DNA of 64,000 bases from Odiellus spinosus (Eukaryota; Arthropoda; Arachnida; Opiliones; Phalangiidae). Each line of letters starts with the position of its first letter. Positions within the stretch are counted from its first letter, which is position 1. Shown piece by piece: positions 34,433-45,100 of this stretch. The notes beneath the pieces are model-generated. The model did not search any database. It saw only the letters and a program-made list of their open reading frames with translations, and was not told the origin of the DNA. The DNA lies in the NCBI GenBank assembly GCA_963920705.1, contig OY987237.1:15220601-15284600 (forward strand). The letters are read 5' to 3'. Made by a program: the position numbers and the translations under genes.

Positions 34433-35798
34433 CTACAATCGCGTGAAATTTAATTATTAATTCGGATATCTAAAAGTCTGTAGATTTAAAAGATAGGCCT
34501 AATAATCAGGGAAAGTTAAAAGTTGTCGTAAGTGTTGTATATTAATCAATATTTTATTCAACAGATAAAAAGATACTTACGAAGGACTTGTTCATGGCTT
34601 TCTTAACGTCATCGGAACCTTCGGCGTAAATTTTCTGGAAAAGTTGATTGAGAGCCGATTCGCCTTCCAACTTTTCAGCTTCCTCCTCCTTCTCGATTTG
34701 AACGGCTAGTTTGTCCCAATCATGCTTCGCTGGACACGACGAAGGGTAAGTTGGTACAACTGGGGTTTCTTGAATTAAGGCAGCCGCGATCATAGGACTA
34801 GCCATTAAAACGGCGGGTTCATCCTCCGGCTTTTCCCCTTCTAAGGCGGACCATCGGATACCCACTAATTTCTTTAGCTTAATTTCCACCTGTAAAAAAA
34901 AAGGATTTGTTGCTATAAAGAATCAAAACTAGAATCGAATTGGTTTACTTTAGTTGGGTATTGTTTCCAGGAGCTTTGAACATCCGATATTTCGTGTAAA
35001 AGACAAAGTTTTAGGTCGTACGAGCTACCATCCGGAAATTTGCCCGAGCACACTACCTAAAGAATGAATTAAATTTGAAATACGATTAGAAAAACTGATC
35101 CAATCAAATAATTGTTTTAATAATAATCTACCTTTCTACTTTGAATATCAACTTTAATATCTGACAGCTTTGAATTCCTTAGAAAAATAGTAACCACTAC
35201 GTGAGATTCCGTTTGGTACCAATCGTGCCTTGAATATAAAACCCAGTATAATTAATTTCGACTCGTTTTTACAGCTAGGAATGTAATTAATATTCAATTA
35301 ACGCACTTCAATTTATCCACAGAGGGCGTATCTTTGGAAGCCTGCCAATGACAAGAAAGATATAGATGGCGTTAAAGGATTAAAAGACATAGAGACCCAA
35401 AGGAGGAAGAAGTTGCTAGCCAAGAAACTATGGTCTGATCGACGATACTATGTTGAAGTAATTAGGATTAAAATTAAACTCACCCGTAATTGGTCGTCCA
35501 TCGGATTACTCGGGTAAGTCTCTTTTGATCTGTAATTTTAAAAAATCGAGAAATTACCGGTAATGTCTGATTACCAAAAACCGATTACTATAGTGATCAT
35601 TCGATGATTAGTAATCACGTAGTGAAGCCGAGGCTTAAGGGAGAGTTGAGGAATTTGCCATCAAAGCCACTTATTACTTGGAAATTAGCGTTAAATTTGG
35701 GTTCGATTAGCGGAGAAAGCTTTCATAGAAATTATAGACGTTAATTAGGAATTAATTTGAATGTAAACTACTTACTTTTCCGTCTCGTTTTGTTCCAT
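34328..35798 (-). CDS. SUGT1: SGT1/SUGT1 co-chaperone, complete seven-exon gene
   Basis: HSP90-associated adaptor needed for kinetochore assembly and SCF ubiquitin-ligase function. Exons in transcript order: 35776-35798, 35484-35529, 35307-35341, 35132-35228, 34949-35056, 34581-34889, 34328-34432. All join in phase and give 240 residues. There is a short leader ([20 protein letters not shown]), a CS domain at about 36-121 starting [19 protein letters not shown] and including [14 protein letters not shown], then a charged linker and an SGS domain (about 158-240) with [27 protein letters not shown] and VDVKPPDG. There is no TPR domain, as in the fly protein and unlike the human one. The start codon is the first ATG of exon 1. 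A downstream in-frame ATG in exon 2 (MDDQLR) is an alternative. Confidence 0.93.
34581..34889 (-). CDS. SUGT1: SGT1 exon 6, CS end, linker, SGS start
   Basis: Acceptor TTTTTTACAG and donor TTC|GTAAGT, phase 0 on both sides, 103 codons. It begins [18 protein letters not shown] (end of CS), then an Ala/Pro-rich linker, then [20 protein letters not shown] and the SGS helix [20 protein letters not shown], ending AMNKSF. Confidence 0.95.
34949..35056 (-). CDS. SUGT1: SGT1 exon 5, CS domain middle
   Basis: Acceptor TCTTTAG and donor AAA|GTAAAC, phase 0 on both sides. It encodes [20 protein letters not shown], then [16 protein letters not shown], the central CS strands. Confidence 0.93.
35132..35228 (-). 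CDS. SUGT1: SGT1 exon 4, CS domain first part
   Basis: Acceptor ATATTCAAG and donor AAAG|GTAGAT. It encodes [20 protein letters not shown] and then [18 protein letters not shown] is the hallmark start of the SGT1 CS domain, whose beta-sandwich contacts the HSP90 ATPase domain. Confidence 0.93.
35307..35341 (-). CDS. SUGT1: SGT1 exon 3 (35-nt microexon)
   Basis: Acceptor CATTGGCAG and donor GAA|GTGCGT. It encodes [11 protein letters not shown] plus two bases. Without it, exon 2 (phase 0) and exon 4 (needs two bases) do not join in frame, so the exon is required if exons 1-2 belong to this gene. Confidence 0.65.
35484..35529 (-). CDS. SUGT1: SGT1 exon 2
   Basis: Acceptor AATTACAG and donor CGG|GTGAGT. 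It encodes [15 protein letters not shown] and ends in phase 0. It contains an in-frame ATG that could be a second start. Confidence 0.7.
35776..35798 (-). CDS. SUGT1: SGT1 exon 1 (start)
   Basis: ATG at 35798-35796 encodes MEQNETE and two bases of the next codon before donor GTAAGT (35775-35770). This short exon rests on phase agreement and a strong donor and is not conserved in sequence. Confidence 0.65.
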
Positions 35799-35899
35799 TG
35801 TTACGTATGATCTTTAAGCCTATTTAGGGTTTGGCTCTGTAAATGTTAACTCAATCGTAAAGTAGATGGCGATACCGTCGCTAGATTGTCTCAGTATCT

Positions 35900-35950
35900 T
35901 TTCGCGCCAAATTTAGTTTCGCGCCAAATTTAATTTCGCGCCAAATTTAA
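35900..35950 (-). promoter_or_regulatory. Three tandem E2F-type sites upstream of SGT1
   Basis: TTTCGCGCCAAATTTA is repeated at 35900, 35917 and 35934 with exact 17-bp spacing. TTTCGCGC fits the E2F/DP consensus TTTSSCGC. The array is 102-152 bp upstream of the SGT1 ATG and likely in its promoter. SGT1 acts in kinetochore assembly and G2/M, so cell-cycle control would make sense, but that is inference. Confidence 0.6.
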
Positions 35951-36612
35951 TGGTGGGAAATCGAATACAGGAATATAATTTCTAAAACGCTAAGCCTAAT
36001 TTAGTTTATATATCCATGGAGCGATAAGAAAGGATTATACCTAATTAAGTAACGTTATTTAGAAGATTGTTATAAGCCTCCATGTTTGTGTAAAGCAGCC
36101 AGTTAGTTTAATAGTTAAAGAGTCGTCGAAAGCAGCGGATGAATAAAACTAAGTAAATGCTTTTTTTTCCTATGACTTCCGCTAGTCGGAGTCTTTTTTT
36201 CTGAACTTTTCGGGTCTTAATTAGTCTATAACCATCGTTAATTGGTGGAGGGGTCGTTTTACGTTCATTTCTCCAAGGTTTTATGTTATTATCAAACTTA
36301 AATTTGTTATAAATTAAGCCTAAACCTTATTTTAAAGTTTTTTTTTAATATAAACCGACTTGATAAGATCACATACCTAAATTAGATCTAGGACTATAAA
36401 CTAGTATTTTTCCGCCAATTTAAACGTCATCCCACGCTAAAAACTTTACGTTTTTTCGTGATGTTAGAGTCATTCACGAAATTGGCCTTCTCCAAAATAG
36501 CGGTAGCTAAAGATGAGTTCATCACCCCTAATAATAACTCACGGCGCCTCTAAACGCGTTAAAATATAGTGGCTACCACTTCCAAAGGGAATGAGGCGCT
36601 TAAGCCTAATCC
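35951..36612. other. Intergenic stretch, no gene seen
   Basis: AT-rich, with CTAAGCCTAATTT at about 35990. No supported exon. Confidence 0.45.
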
Positions 36613-36950
36613 CTAAACTATGTATGTACGTTTATTACACGAAACGAGTTCCTGCCCGTGATTATCCAACAGATTATCTTTGAATTGTTGCATTCCGTAA
36701 TAACGCGCTAGGGTTAACCTTTTCGGTATTTTTCGAGCAAAATAAACACGAACAATAAGATAAACGAACGGTTTCAAAGCACAAAAGACCATCTCTAAAC
36801 ACAATATATATTTTTTATCGTCTATATATATCCACATTGGAGGAGTTAAAAAAATTTGGAGTGTAATAGTTAAGCCTTGGACTATTAACAATGGAAACCT
36901 AACGTAAGAGATGAACTTGAATAACAAAACCTTGTGTTTGATAGCGACCT
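36613..36950 (-). CDS. Candidate terminal exon of a membrane protein
   Basis: An open frame of 112 codons ends at TAG 36615-36613. Upstream in transcript sense, CTCCACTGTTTTGGCCTTTAG is a good acceptor, and the frame has no ATG before it, so it reads as a last exon starting with two bases of a split codon. It encodes two hydrophobic segments: one around FPLLIVQGLTITLQIFL and one around ILCLEMVFCALKPFVYLIVR, followed by a basic tail. The order hydrophobic, short loop, hydrophobic with KPFVYLIV, then basic helix resembles the TM6-TM7-helix 8 end of a class A receptor, but the match is weak. No upstream exon was found. It may be a pseudogene remnant. Confidence 0.35.
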
Positions 36951-37186
36951 CTAAAGGCCAAAACAGTGGAGGCACAAATAGATATTAAAAAAACCATGTG
37001 GGTGTCTGCGTATTCTTTATTCATAGCACGTGGTTTTGTTTGTTCCTATTTTTGACTGGTTTGCCTTTAGAGGACTCTTATGAACGCTTGGTTTTGTTAT
37101 TCGTCTTCATTTATTAAAATAGGTGTCCATTCTTAATAGCCCTAGACAACACGCTCGAAGCTAGTTCAGGATATGTAATAGACCTG

Positions 37187-37372
37187 GAAAAGTCATGGAG
37201 TTTGAAAATTGGCGTCTAGGGTCGCAAGAAAATTCAGGGAATGAAAGATGGGCCTTAAAGGTCACAGGAAAAGTCAGGGAATTTAAAAATTGGCCTAAAA
37301 GGTCACATTAAAAGTCAGGAAATTTGGAAATTAGCCTTAAAGGTCACAGGAATAGTCAGGGAATTATTAATT
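37187..37372. repeat. Short CAGGGAATTT minisatellite
   Basis: Four or five imperfect units with AAAAGTCAGGGAATTTAAAA and GGCCTTAAAGGTCACAGG. A further isolated fragment lies at about 37715-37750. Member of the CAGGGAAAAGTC family. Confidence 0.8.
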
Positions 37373-38069
37373 CCTTTAGTAATCGAACGTTTCCACAGTG
37401 CAGCCAGGTGGGCAGATAAATCGTAGGCCCCAAGTCTGACATATTATCGTTTTCTACTCGGAAAACACCAATTTCTCTCCTCCAAGTTTCTATGTTAGTT
37501 ATAAAGAGTTTTTTTCCATCCAAAATATCTTTCATTTCTCAAACACATTGCCACGCGGAGATTATTGGATACAAGGAGGATTAACAATTGGAGATTAAGT
37601 AAAATATTACTTCGTGGTATAGTTTTTATTTTCAAACAATGTTTGACCATTAAATTTTAAGGAAATTTATTACTAGTCAGTTTCACCTCGAGTTGGCAGC
37701 GCGAACGAAGGAAAAGGTCAGGGAAAAACCTGGAAAAGTCAGGGAATTTGAATCTAAAAAAACTGTGGCAACCCTGTGTAACATAGACCAATACAATTTT
37801 CATCTCCACGTATCATTCTTCCATGCCAAAAAAAGGTTGACTATTCTGATTAATAAAAATCTAAAATTCAACTAAAAAGAGGCCTATAGGGAGGGTGGGA
37901 ACCGCGTTATAACTCGTAACAGACGGACATAAACGGTTTTAGGGGGACACCGTTATCTTTCGAAACGCGCTTCTGTTTGTGAAAAGCCAGGCTGCGTGGT
38001 TTTGCGTCCATAAAGGGAAGCCATTATGATGCTCAGACTCTCTCTCTATCGCGTCTATTTCTTCTCCAC

Positions 38070-38093
38070 GTCGCCATGGTAACCATGGTTACC
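38070..38093 (+). promoter_or_regulatory. RFX X-box upstream of the 425-aa gene
   Basis: GTCGCCATGGTAAC fits the X-box consensus GTNRCC-N(0-3)-RGYAAC exactly. It overlaps a second near-match within the palindrome GGTAACCATGGTTACC. A GA-rich tract follows at 38158-38177. The site is 442-465 bp upstream of the ATG at 38535. RFX factors drive ciliary genes in animals, so this is a hint about the neighbour and not proof. Confidence 0.5.
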
Positions 38094-38534
38094 GTTTCCG
38101 CTTGTTTCCCGCGAAAACTAGCGAAGCGGCGGGTCTCATTATGCAGGTGTATCTAAGCAGAGAGAGAGAGAGAAGGGATCCCAAAACAAAAATGAGATCA
38201 GACGCTTCTGAATCCGATAGTTTGTCTATAAATCATTAGTACGCATGCGCTAATCTTTCCTCGCGACGAGTAATATTTACTTTTTTTTTGATACGCGCAA
38301 CTGATGTTTTATTTTTTATTTTATTTTTTTACTTTTGCTATTATGGCATCCTCCCGAAACGTATGAATGATTTCGGCTCATAGTAGGATAGGCTTAGTAG
38401 TCGGTGGACATTTTTCGTTTAGTCTGCTAGTGGAGTTTTCGCGCGTATCGCCAGTTATTTGGCGCGCTCCCAGCGCGTGGAGACGTTAGTTTTACGCTCC
38501 AATCATCTCTCGTTCGTGTAAAAATATTAAGAAT

Positions 38535-39191
38535 ATGACCCGCGAGGCCTTTGCCATTTCGTCTAATCGAAATCGACATAGCGACCATTACTCGACACCT
38601 TCTAATAGTTTGGCTTGCTCTTGGGATAATTTTGACGATAATTTCGAAGATGAAGGTCTCGTACCGGTTTTGGAAGAGTCTTCCGAAGAATCGGAAGAGT
38701 TCGGAGACTCCGAGACTCGAATACCGGGAGTTTTTAACGAAAATGGACCGTCAAACTTCAGCCGTTCAAGTTCCGTCAAATCTAATCTGGTCTACGGATT
38801 ATTTAACTGCGCCAAATGTAAAATTTGTTCCTGTTCTTTGGTTTGTTGGGTTCAGAAACGTTATAAAACCTTTAAAGGGAAGACGGTCGAAGTTCCCGAG
38901 GTTAAAATAGACCACGATGACGTCACGGAGTCTTATTACGTCACGAACGAAGCCATTATTCGTGATAAATTGGAAAGAGAGGATGCTAAACGCGATAGCG
39001 GTTGTCACGGTGATTCGAGTTTATCCTATTCGTTTAACCCTCACGAAGATTGGTCAGCCGCTGATAATCTTAGTTGGGACCATTCGGCTGATTTTTTGGA
39101 CAGTTTTAGACACGCGGTGCCTTATAGGACTATCAAATACGTTTCTACACCGAAACGTTTGGATCATCAAGATTGGATTAGCATTGACGAA
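38535..39191 (+). CDS. 425-aa protein, exon 1
   Basis: The ATG at 38535 follows an in-frame upstream region without a better start. 219 codons end at donor GACGAA|GTGAGT (39192). The ORF runs on to 39236, but the donor is strong and the tail past it is not needed. It contains the acidic patch and the cysteine cluster. Confidence 0.8.
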
Positions 39192-42100
39192 GTGAGTAAT
39201 CCATTTTCAATTGGTTTAGTTTTTTATTCGGGATAGGCATACCGGTTGACACTTAGGAACGCGCTGGTGCACGCTTCGTTCGATAATCTTTCGAATATTA
39301 CGTTAGAAAGATAACTTTATCCCTCGAAATCGATTTAAAACGTTTCGCTAGAGTCGTGTGAACAGGAAACCATCTTTTATCAAATCGATTTGATTCGATT
39401 TCTTGAAACTGCTTCGGGAACCAGTTTCGAACCGATTCGGTTTCAACAACCGATAAGCCGCGTTCATACTAGCCCTTGATATCGATTTAAAACGTTTCGC
39501 TAGAGTCGTGTGAACCGGAAACAATCTTTTATCAAATCGATTTGATTCGATTTCTTGAAACTGCTTCGGGAACCAGTTTCATACCGATTCGATTTCAACA
39601 ACCGTTAGATGAAGCTACAATAAATCGATAATGCGTGAACACGTGACGCTTGAAACGATTCCTGGCGATTTTAATATCGGTTTGATTTTCCCGTTACAAA
39701 TCGATTTAGTGTTTCCAACCTATTTTTGAATATTTTAATGATAAATTATATATATTTATTAATTATCTAAGCCGGTTAGATTTAAAATAGACGTCAAAGA
39801 TCATAGTTTCGCGCGTTATTAAAATTGACTCTATGCTCAAAGAACATGTAAATTATCTGTAATAATTTTTATATATTTTTTTTAATTATCTGAAAATTAT
39901 CGAAATAGATTTATTGAACGAACAATATACCTGTTTCCTAAGTGTCTAACCTATCTATCAAACTTAGATTATTATATTCCCGCCTTACCTGTAAACTGAC
40001 ACCTGTACATACCTTATCCAAATCATACAAAACCTCCTACAGCGCTCTCAAAATCATATTTTTTCTTATCTAAACATACGTTTTACGTCTCAAAAAACCG
40101 TTACTCTACATTGCAATCAAGTACTATTAATACTATTAACAACCACTTCAAATATAAAATTCATTTCACTGACAATATAGACCCTAAAATAAATAAAACG
40201 AGCTGAAAATCCACGCCCCTAGGCAAGCAATATTTAAGAAGGGGGTGTAGAACGGGGCATAAAATCGCTACTACAGCCATCTATCGTGGTAAAAACTTAT
40301 TAATAACCTTTTTTTTCGGTCATTCTTAAAAATAAATTAGGCTTGGGAAAATTAAGTAATTGATGTATTAAAATTTCTAATTAACCGCGATAAATATTAA
40401 ATAAACAATTTAATATTTAAGCGTGGGTAAAACCTAGTGGCGAGCTTCAGCAGCTCAAAAATCATCCACTGTGACTTGTCTGCACCTACAAGGCCGCGTT
40501 AACTCCCTCGGAGGTATAGAGCGTGGTGACAATTCAAGGTGGTTTTCTCTCTACAGGCGCTAAGATAAAATTGAGTGATTTACGGCGGCGCATTCACGTG
40601 ACCAAACTCAGCCAATCGGGATCGGCCATATATTGCCTCTTCCCAGCAAGCTCTTGGGCAAGAGTGAAAGTCGTTGGAAAATTCGAACGATTTTATTTTA
40701 GGGTCTATTTGCGAGATAAAACCTAAAATAACCAGAGAAGCATTTTCTATAAAAATAAAACTATTTTTCAAGGATGAATGAAGTTAGATAAGTGATTGTT
40801 AATTTGAATACCTTTTAGAATAATTTACAAAGACGTATTGTTATATAGAAATCCGCTTTTATCTTTCATTATGAGGCTAAACACATCCGACTATTATCAG
40901 GGAATTTAGAAATTGACCCTAAAGGTCAGGAAAAAGTCGGGGAATTTGGAATTTGACCCAAAAGGTCAGGGAAAAGTCGGGGAATTTGGAAATTGACCCA
41001 AAAGGTCAGGGAAAAGTCGGGGAATTTGGAAATTAACACAAAAGGTTAGGGAAAAGTCGGGGAATTTGGAATTTGACCCAAAAGGTCAGGGAAAAGTCGG
41101 GGGATTTGGAAATTGGCCCAAAAGGTAAGGGGAAAGTCGGGGAATTTGGAAATTGGCCCAAAAGGTCAGGGGAAAGTCGGGGAATTTGGAAATTGACCCA
41201 AAAGGTCAGGGAAAAGTCGGGGGATTTGGAAATTTACCCACAAGATCAGGGAAAAGTCGGGGAATTTGGAAATTGACCCAAAAGGTCAGGGGAAATTCGG
41301 GGAATTTGGAAATTAACAAAAAAAAGTCAGGGGAAGTCGGCGAATTTGGAAATTAACACAAAAGGTCAGGGAAAAGTCGGGGAATTTGGAAATTGGCCCA
41401 AAAGGTCAGGGAAAAGTCGGGGAATTTGGAAATTTACCCAAAAGGTCAGGGAAAAGTCGGGGAATTTGGAAATTTACCCAAAAGGTCAGGGAAAAGTCGG
41501 GGGATTTGGAAATTGTCCCAGAGGTCAGGGAAAAGTTAAAAATTGATTTATATCCTAATATATATATCCTAAATATATAATTATTTATACATTATTATCG
41601 TAAAATATCATTTTTTGTACTTCATCATTCCTTTAGATAGTCATTAAATAATAAGATAATTTTCTGTAAGACTTGCCCTTTTGGTTTTCACCTTTCGTTT
41701 AGAAAATCATTGAACCCTAAAATTTCAGACCCGCCACCACCACCGCCTTTTTGATGATAATAACTTCTTAAAAAAATCCCCTCTCGATTGAACCCAACCA
41801 ATTTTTAATGATCATTAACTCTGGATACTATAGATAATAAGTTATGGTTATGTCGCAACTGGATTTTATCTTACTTCCGAACGGGACATCTTATATATAA
41901 AAACCACGACGTTCGTTGGTTCGTTCGTCGTTCGTTGGTTCGTTTTTTCGCGGGGGAATTTATTCCGAGCCGTTCCGGCCCCCCACGAGTTCGCTAATTT
42001 TATTGCTCTTGGAGAAACACGCCGTCTACGGTACAAAATTTAATCTGGGTTCGTAGTTCGTTTTAAATTAAAATTAGAATTAATTGAAAAATTAAATCTT

Positions 42101-45100
42101 CGATTTGGTATCGTTACAAACGTTTCAGTGTTTCGTTAATTTTCTTCCTGTTAGGCCTCCGCTCAGTTTAAATTATAAAATTTAATCGGGGTTCGTACCG
42201 CTTTTTACTCTTTTTAAATTAAAATTAAAGTTAAAAATTCCAGTTCGATAAAGGCTTCCGTTCGTTAACACGATAATCTGTCGTTTCAGGAGGATCCCGT
42301 TGCGGGATGCCTCGCCTTAACGCCGGCCTCCCATTGGTTGATAATGATTTGTATAGTGTAGGGTCTTTTTTTTTTTTTCCCCACGGAGGATTGTTAGACG
42401 CGGAGTAGTAGTCTTATATATTAAAACCCCGCTTAGCATTACAGGGAGCATTTAAAAATGGAGTGGTAATAAATTTTAAACGGAACCTTTTAAACTAACG
42501 GAAAAAGTTGAACATCAAGATGGCCGCCTGCAAAAAGATGAGAGTTAGATGGACGCCTGAAAAAAGATGAAAAGCAAGATGGCCGCCTGAAAAAAAGGTG
42601 AAAATTAAGATGGAAGCATGAAAAAAGATGAAAAGCAAGATGGCCGCCTTAAAAAAGATGAAAAGTAAGATGGCCGCATGAAAAAAGATGAAAAGTAAGA
42701 TGGCCGCATGAAAAAAGATGAAAAGTAAGATGGCCGCATGAAAAAAGATGAAAAGTAAGATGGCCGCATGAAAAAAAAGATGAAAAGCAAGATGGCCGCC
42801 TGAAAAAAAAGATGAAAATTAAGATGGAAGCATGAAAAAAGATGAAAAGCAAGATGGAAGCATGAAAAAAGATGAAAAGCAAGATGGCCGCCTTAAAGAG
42901 ATGAAAAGTAAGATGGCCGCATGAAAAAAGATGAAAAGTAAGATGGCCGCATGAAAAAAGATGAAAAGTAAGATGGCCGCATGAAAAAAGATGAAAAGTA
43001 AGATGGCCGCATGAAAAAAAAGATGAAAAGCAAGATGGCCGCCTGAAAAAAAAGATGAAAATTAAGATGGAAGCATGAAAAAAGATGAAAAGCAAGATGG
43101 CCGCCTTAAAAAAGAAAAGTAAGATGGCCGCATGAAAAAAGATGAAAAGTAAGATGGCCGCATGAAAAAAGATGAAGCAAGATGGCCGCCTGAAAAAAAA
43201 GATGAAAATTAAGATGGAAGCATGAAAAAAGATGAAAAGCAAGATGGCCGCATGAAAAAAGATGAAAAGTAAGATGGCCGCATGAAAAAAGATGAAAGTA
43301 AGATGGCCGCATGAAAAAAGATGAAAAGTAAGATGGCCGCATGAAAAAAAAGATGAAAAGCAAGATGGCCGCCTGAAAAAAAAGATGAAAATTAAGATGG
43401 AAGCATGAAAAAAGATGAAAAGCAAGATGGCCGCCTTAAAAAAGATGAAAAGTAAGATGGCCGCATGAAAAAAGATGAAAAGTAAGATGGCCGCATGAAA
43501 AAAAAGATGAAAAGCAAGATGGCCGCCTGAAAAAAAAGATGAAAAGCAAGATGGCCGCCTGAAAAAAAAGATGAAAATTAAGATGGAAGCATGAAAAAAG
43601 ATGAAAAGCAAGATGGCCGCCTTAAAAAAGAAAAGTAAGATGGCCGCATGAAAAAAGATGAAAAGTAAGATGGCCGCATGAAAAAAGATGAAGCAAGATG
43701 GCCGCCTGAAAAAAAAGATGAAAATTAAGATGGAAGCATGAAAAAAGATGAAAAGCAAGATGGCCGCCTTAAAAAAGATGAAAAGTAAGATGGCCGCATG
43801 AAAAAAGATGAAAAGTAAGATGGCCGCATGAAAAAAGATGAAAAGTAAGATGGCCGCATGAAAAAAGATGAAAAGTAAGATGGCCGCATGAAAAAAGATG
43901 AAAAGTAAGATGGCCGCATGAAAAAAGATGAAAAGTAAGATGGCTGCATGAAAAAAAAGATGAAAAGCAAGATGGCCGCCTGAAAAAAAAGATGAAAATT
44001 AAGATGGAAACATGAAAAAAGATGAAAAGCAAGATGGCCGCCTTAAAAAAGATGAAAAGTAAGATGGCCGCATGAAAAAAGATGAAAAGTAAGATGGCCG
44101 CATGAAAAAAGATGAAAAGTAAGATGGCCGCATGAAAAAAGATGAAAAGTAAGATGGCCGCATGAAAAAAGATGAAAAGTAAGATGGCCGCATGAAAAAA
44201 AAGATGAAAAGTAAGATGGCCGCATGAAAAGCAAGATGGCCGCCGAAAATAAGGTGGAAAGGAAGAGGACCGCCCTTAAAAAGATGAAAATAAAAATTAG
44301 AATTAAGTGAAAAATTAAATCTTCTTAAAATTAGAATTAAGTGAAAAATTAAATCTTCTTAAAATTAGAATTAAGTGAAAAATTAAATCTTCTTAAAATT
44401 AGAATTAAGTGAAAAATTAAATCTTCTTAAAATTAGAATTAAGTGAAAAATTAAATCTTCGATTTGGTATCGTTACATGCTGTTACTAATTATAACACTG
44501 TTCAATCCTTTTCACCTCTTTTCATATGGCAGGCGCGTGGAAACTCAGATTTTAATACAATTTCATTAGGCCCGAAGCAACTGGATGAAACCCGCCCGTA
44601 GGGCGGGCTTTCAGCTAGTCTCTAAAATAAAACACCCTTTTTCTCTGTGCATGTGGTCAAGAAGGATCAGATAAGGAGAGGAAAAGTGGGGCTGCGTTGA
44701 GTTAGAGAGAGAAGAGCCAACCTCCCACTCGGGTAGAAAGGGGAGATAGGAAATTCTCGAGGTAAACTGTTGTCACGTGGTCGCTAGCTAGCGCGTCTCA
44801 TAAAGGATTCGTTTTACCCACGTGACAACAATTTACCACGAAGCATCTCTACTCCCGTCTGTCCCCCGTTCTCCCAGAGTGGGAGTTTAGGCCGACGCAG
44901 TAGGAGCCGCGCCGTTCCCACTTTTCCTCTCCTTATCTGATCCTTCTTGATGTGGTTTAATACAAGATTCTCTTTGTTATAGCAAGCTAGGATATACAAT
45001 AAATTTCGTAATTGGGTGCTCCTCCTATTACCTGTATTTATATATTTTTGATTTCTCACGAGGCCACGAAGACTATGATGGGTTTAAAAAAAAAAAAAAT

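Larger units (their letters stand above)
41889..44618 (+). mobile_element. Non-autonomous Helitron with internal minisatellite
   Basis: The 5' end is TCTTATATATAAAAACCACG. The 3' end is a 7-bp-stem hairpin CCCGCCC-GTA-GGGCGGG (44591-44607), followed 7 nt later by terminal CTAG (44615-44618). The flanks are A on the left and T on the right, and there is no target duplication. All are standard Helitron hallmarks. No Rep/helicase frame is present. About 1.8 kb of the 2.7-kb element is a 30-bp array plus a 34-bp array. The 5' part repeats TTCGTTGGTTCGTTC. Confidence 0.88.

Noticed and set aside
41073-41580. Gly/Lys-rich open frames near 41.1-41.5 kb
   Set aside because: By-products of the 40-bp minisatellite.
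42649-43758. 369-codon minus-strand open frame (Phe/His/Ser-rich)
   Set aside because: It is a translation of the 30-bp array. The period is a multiple of three, so several frames stay open. No start, splice or domain evidence.
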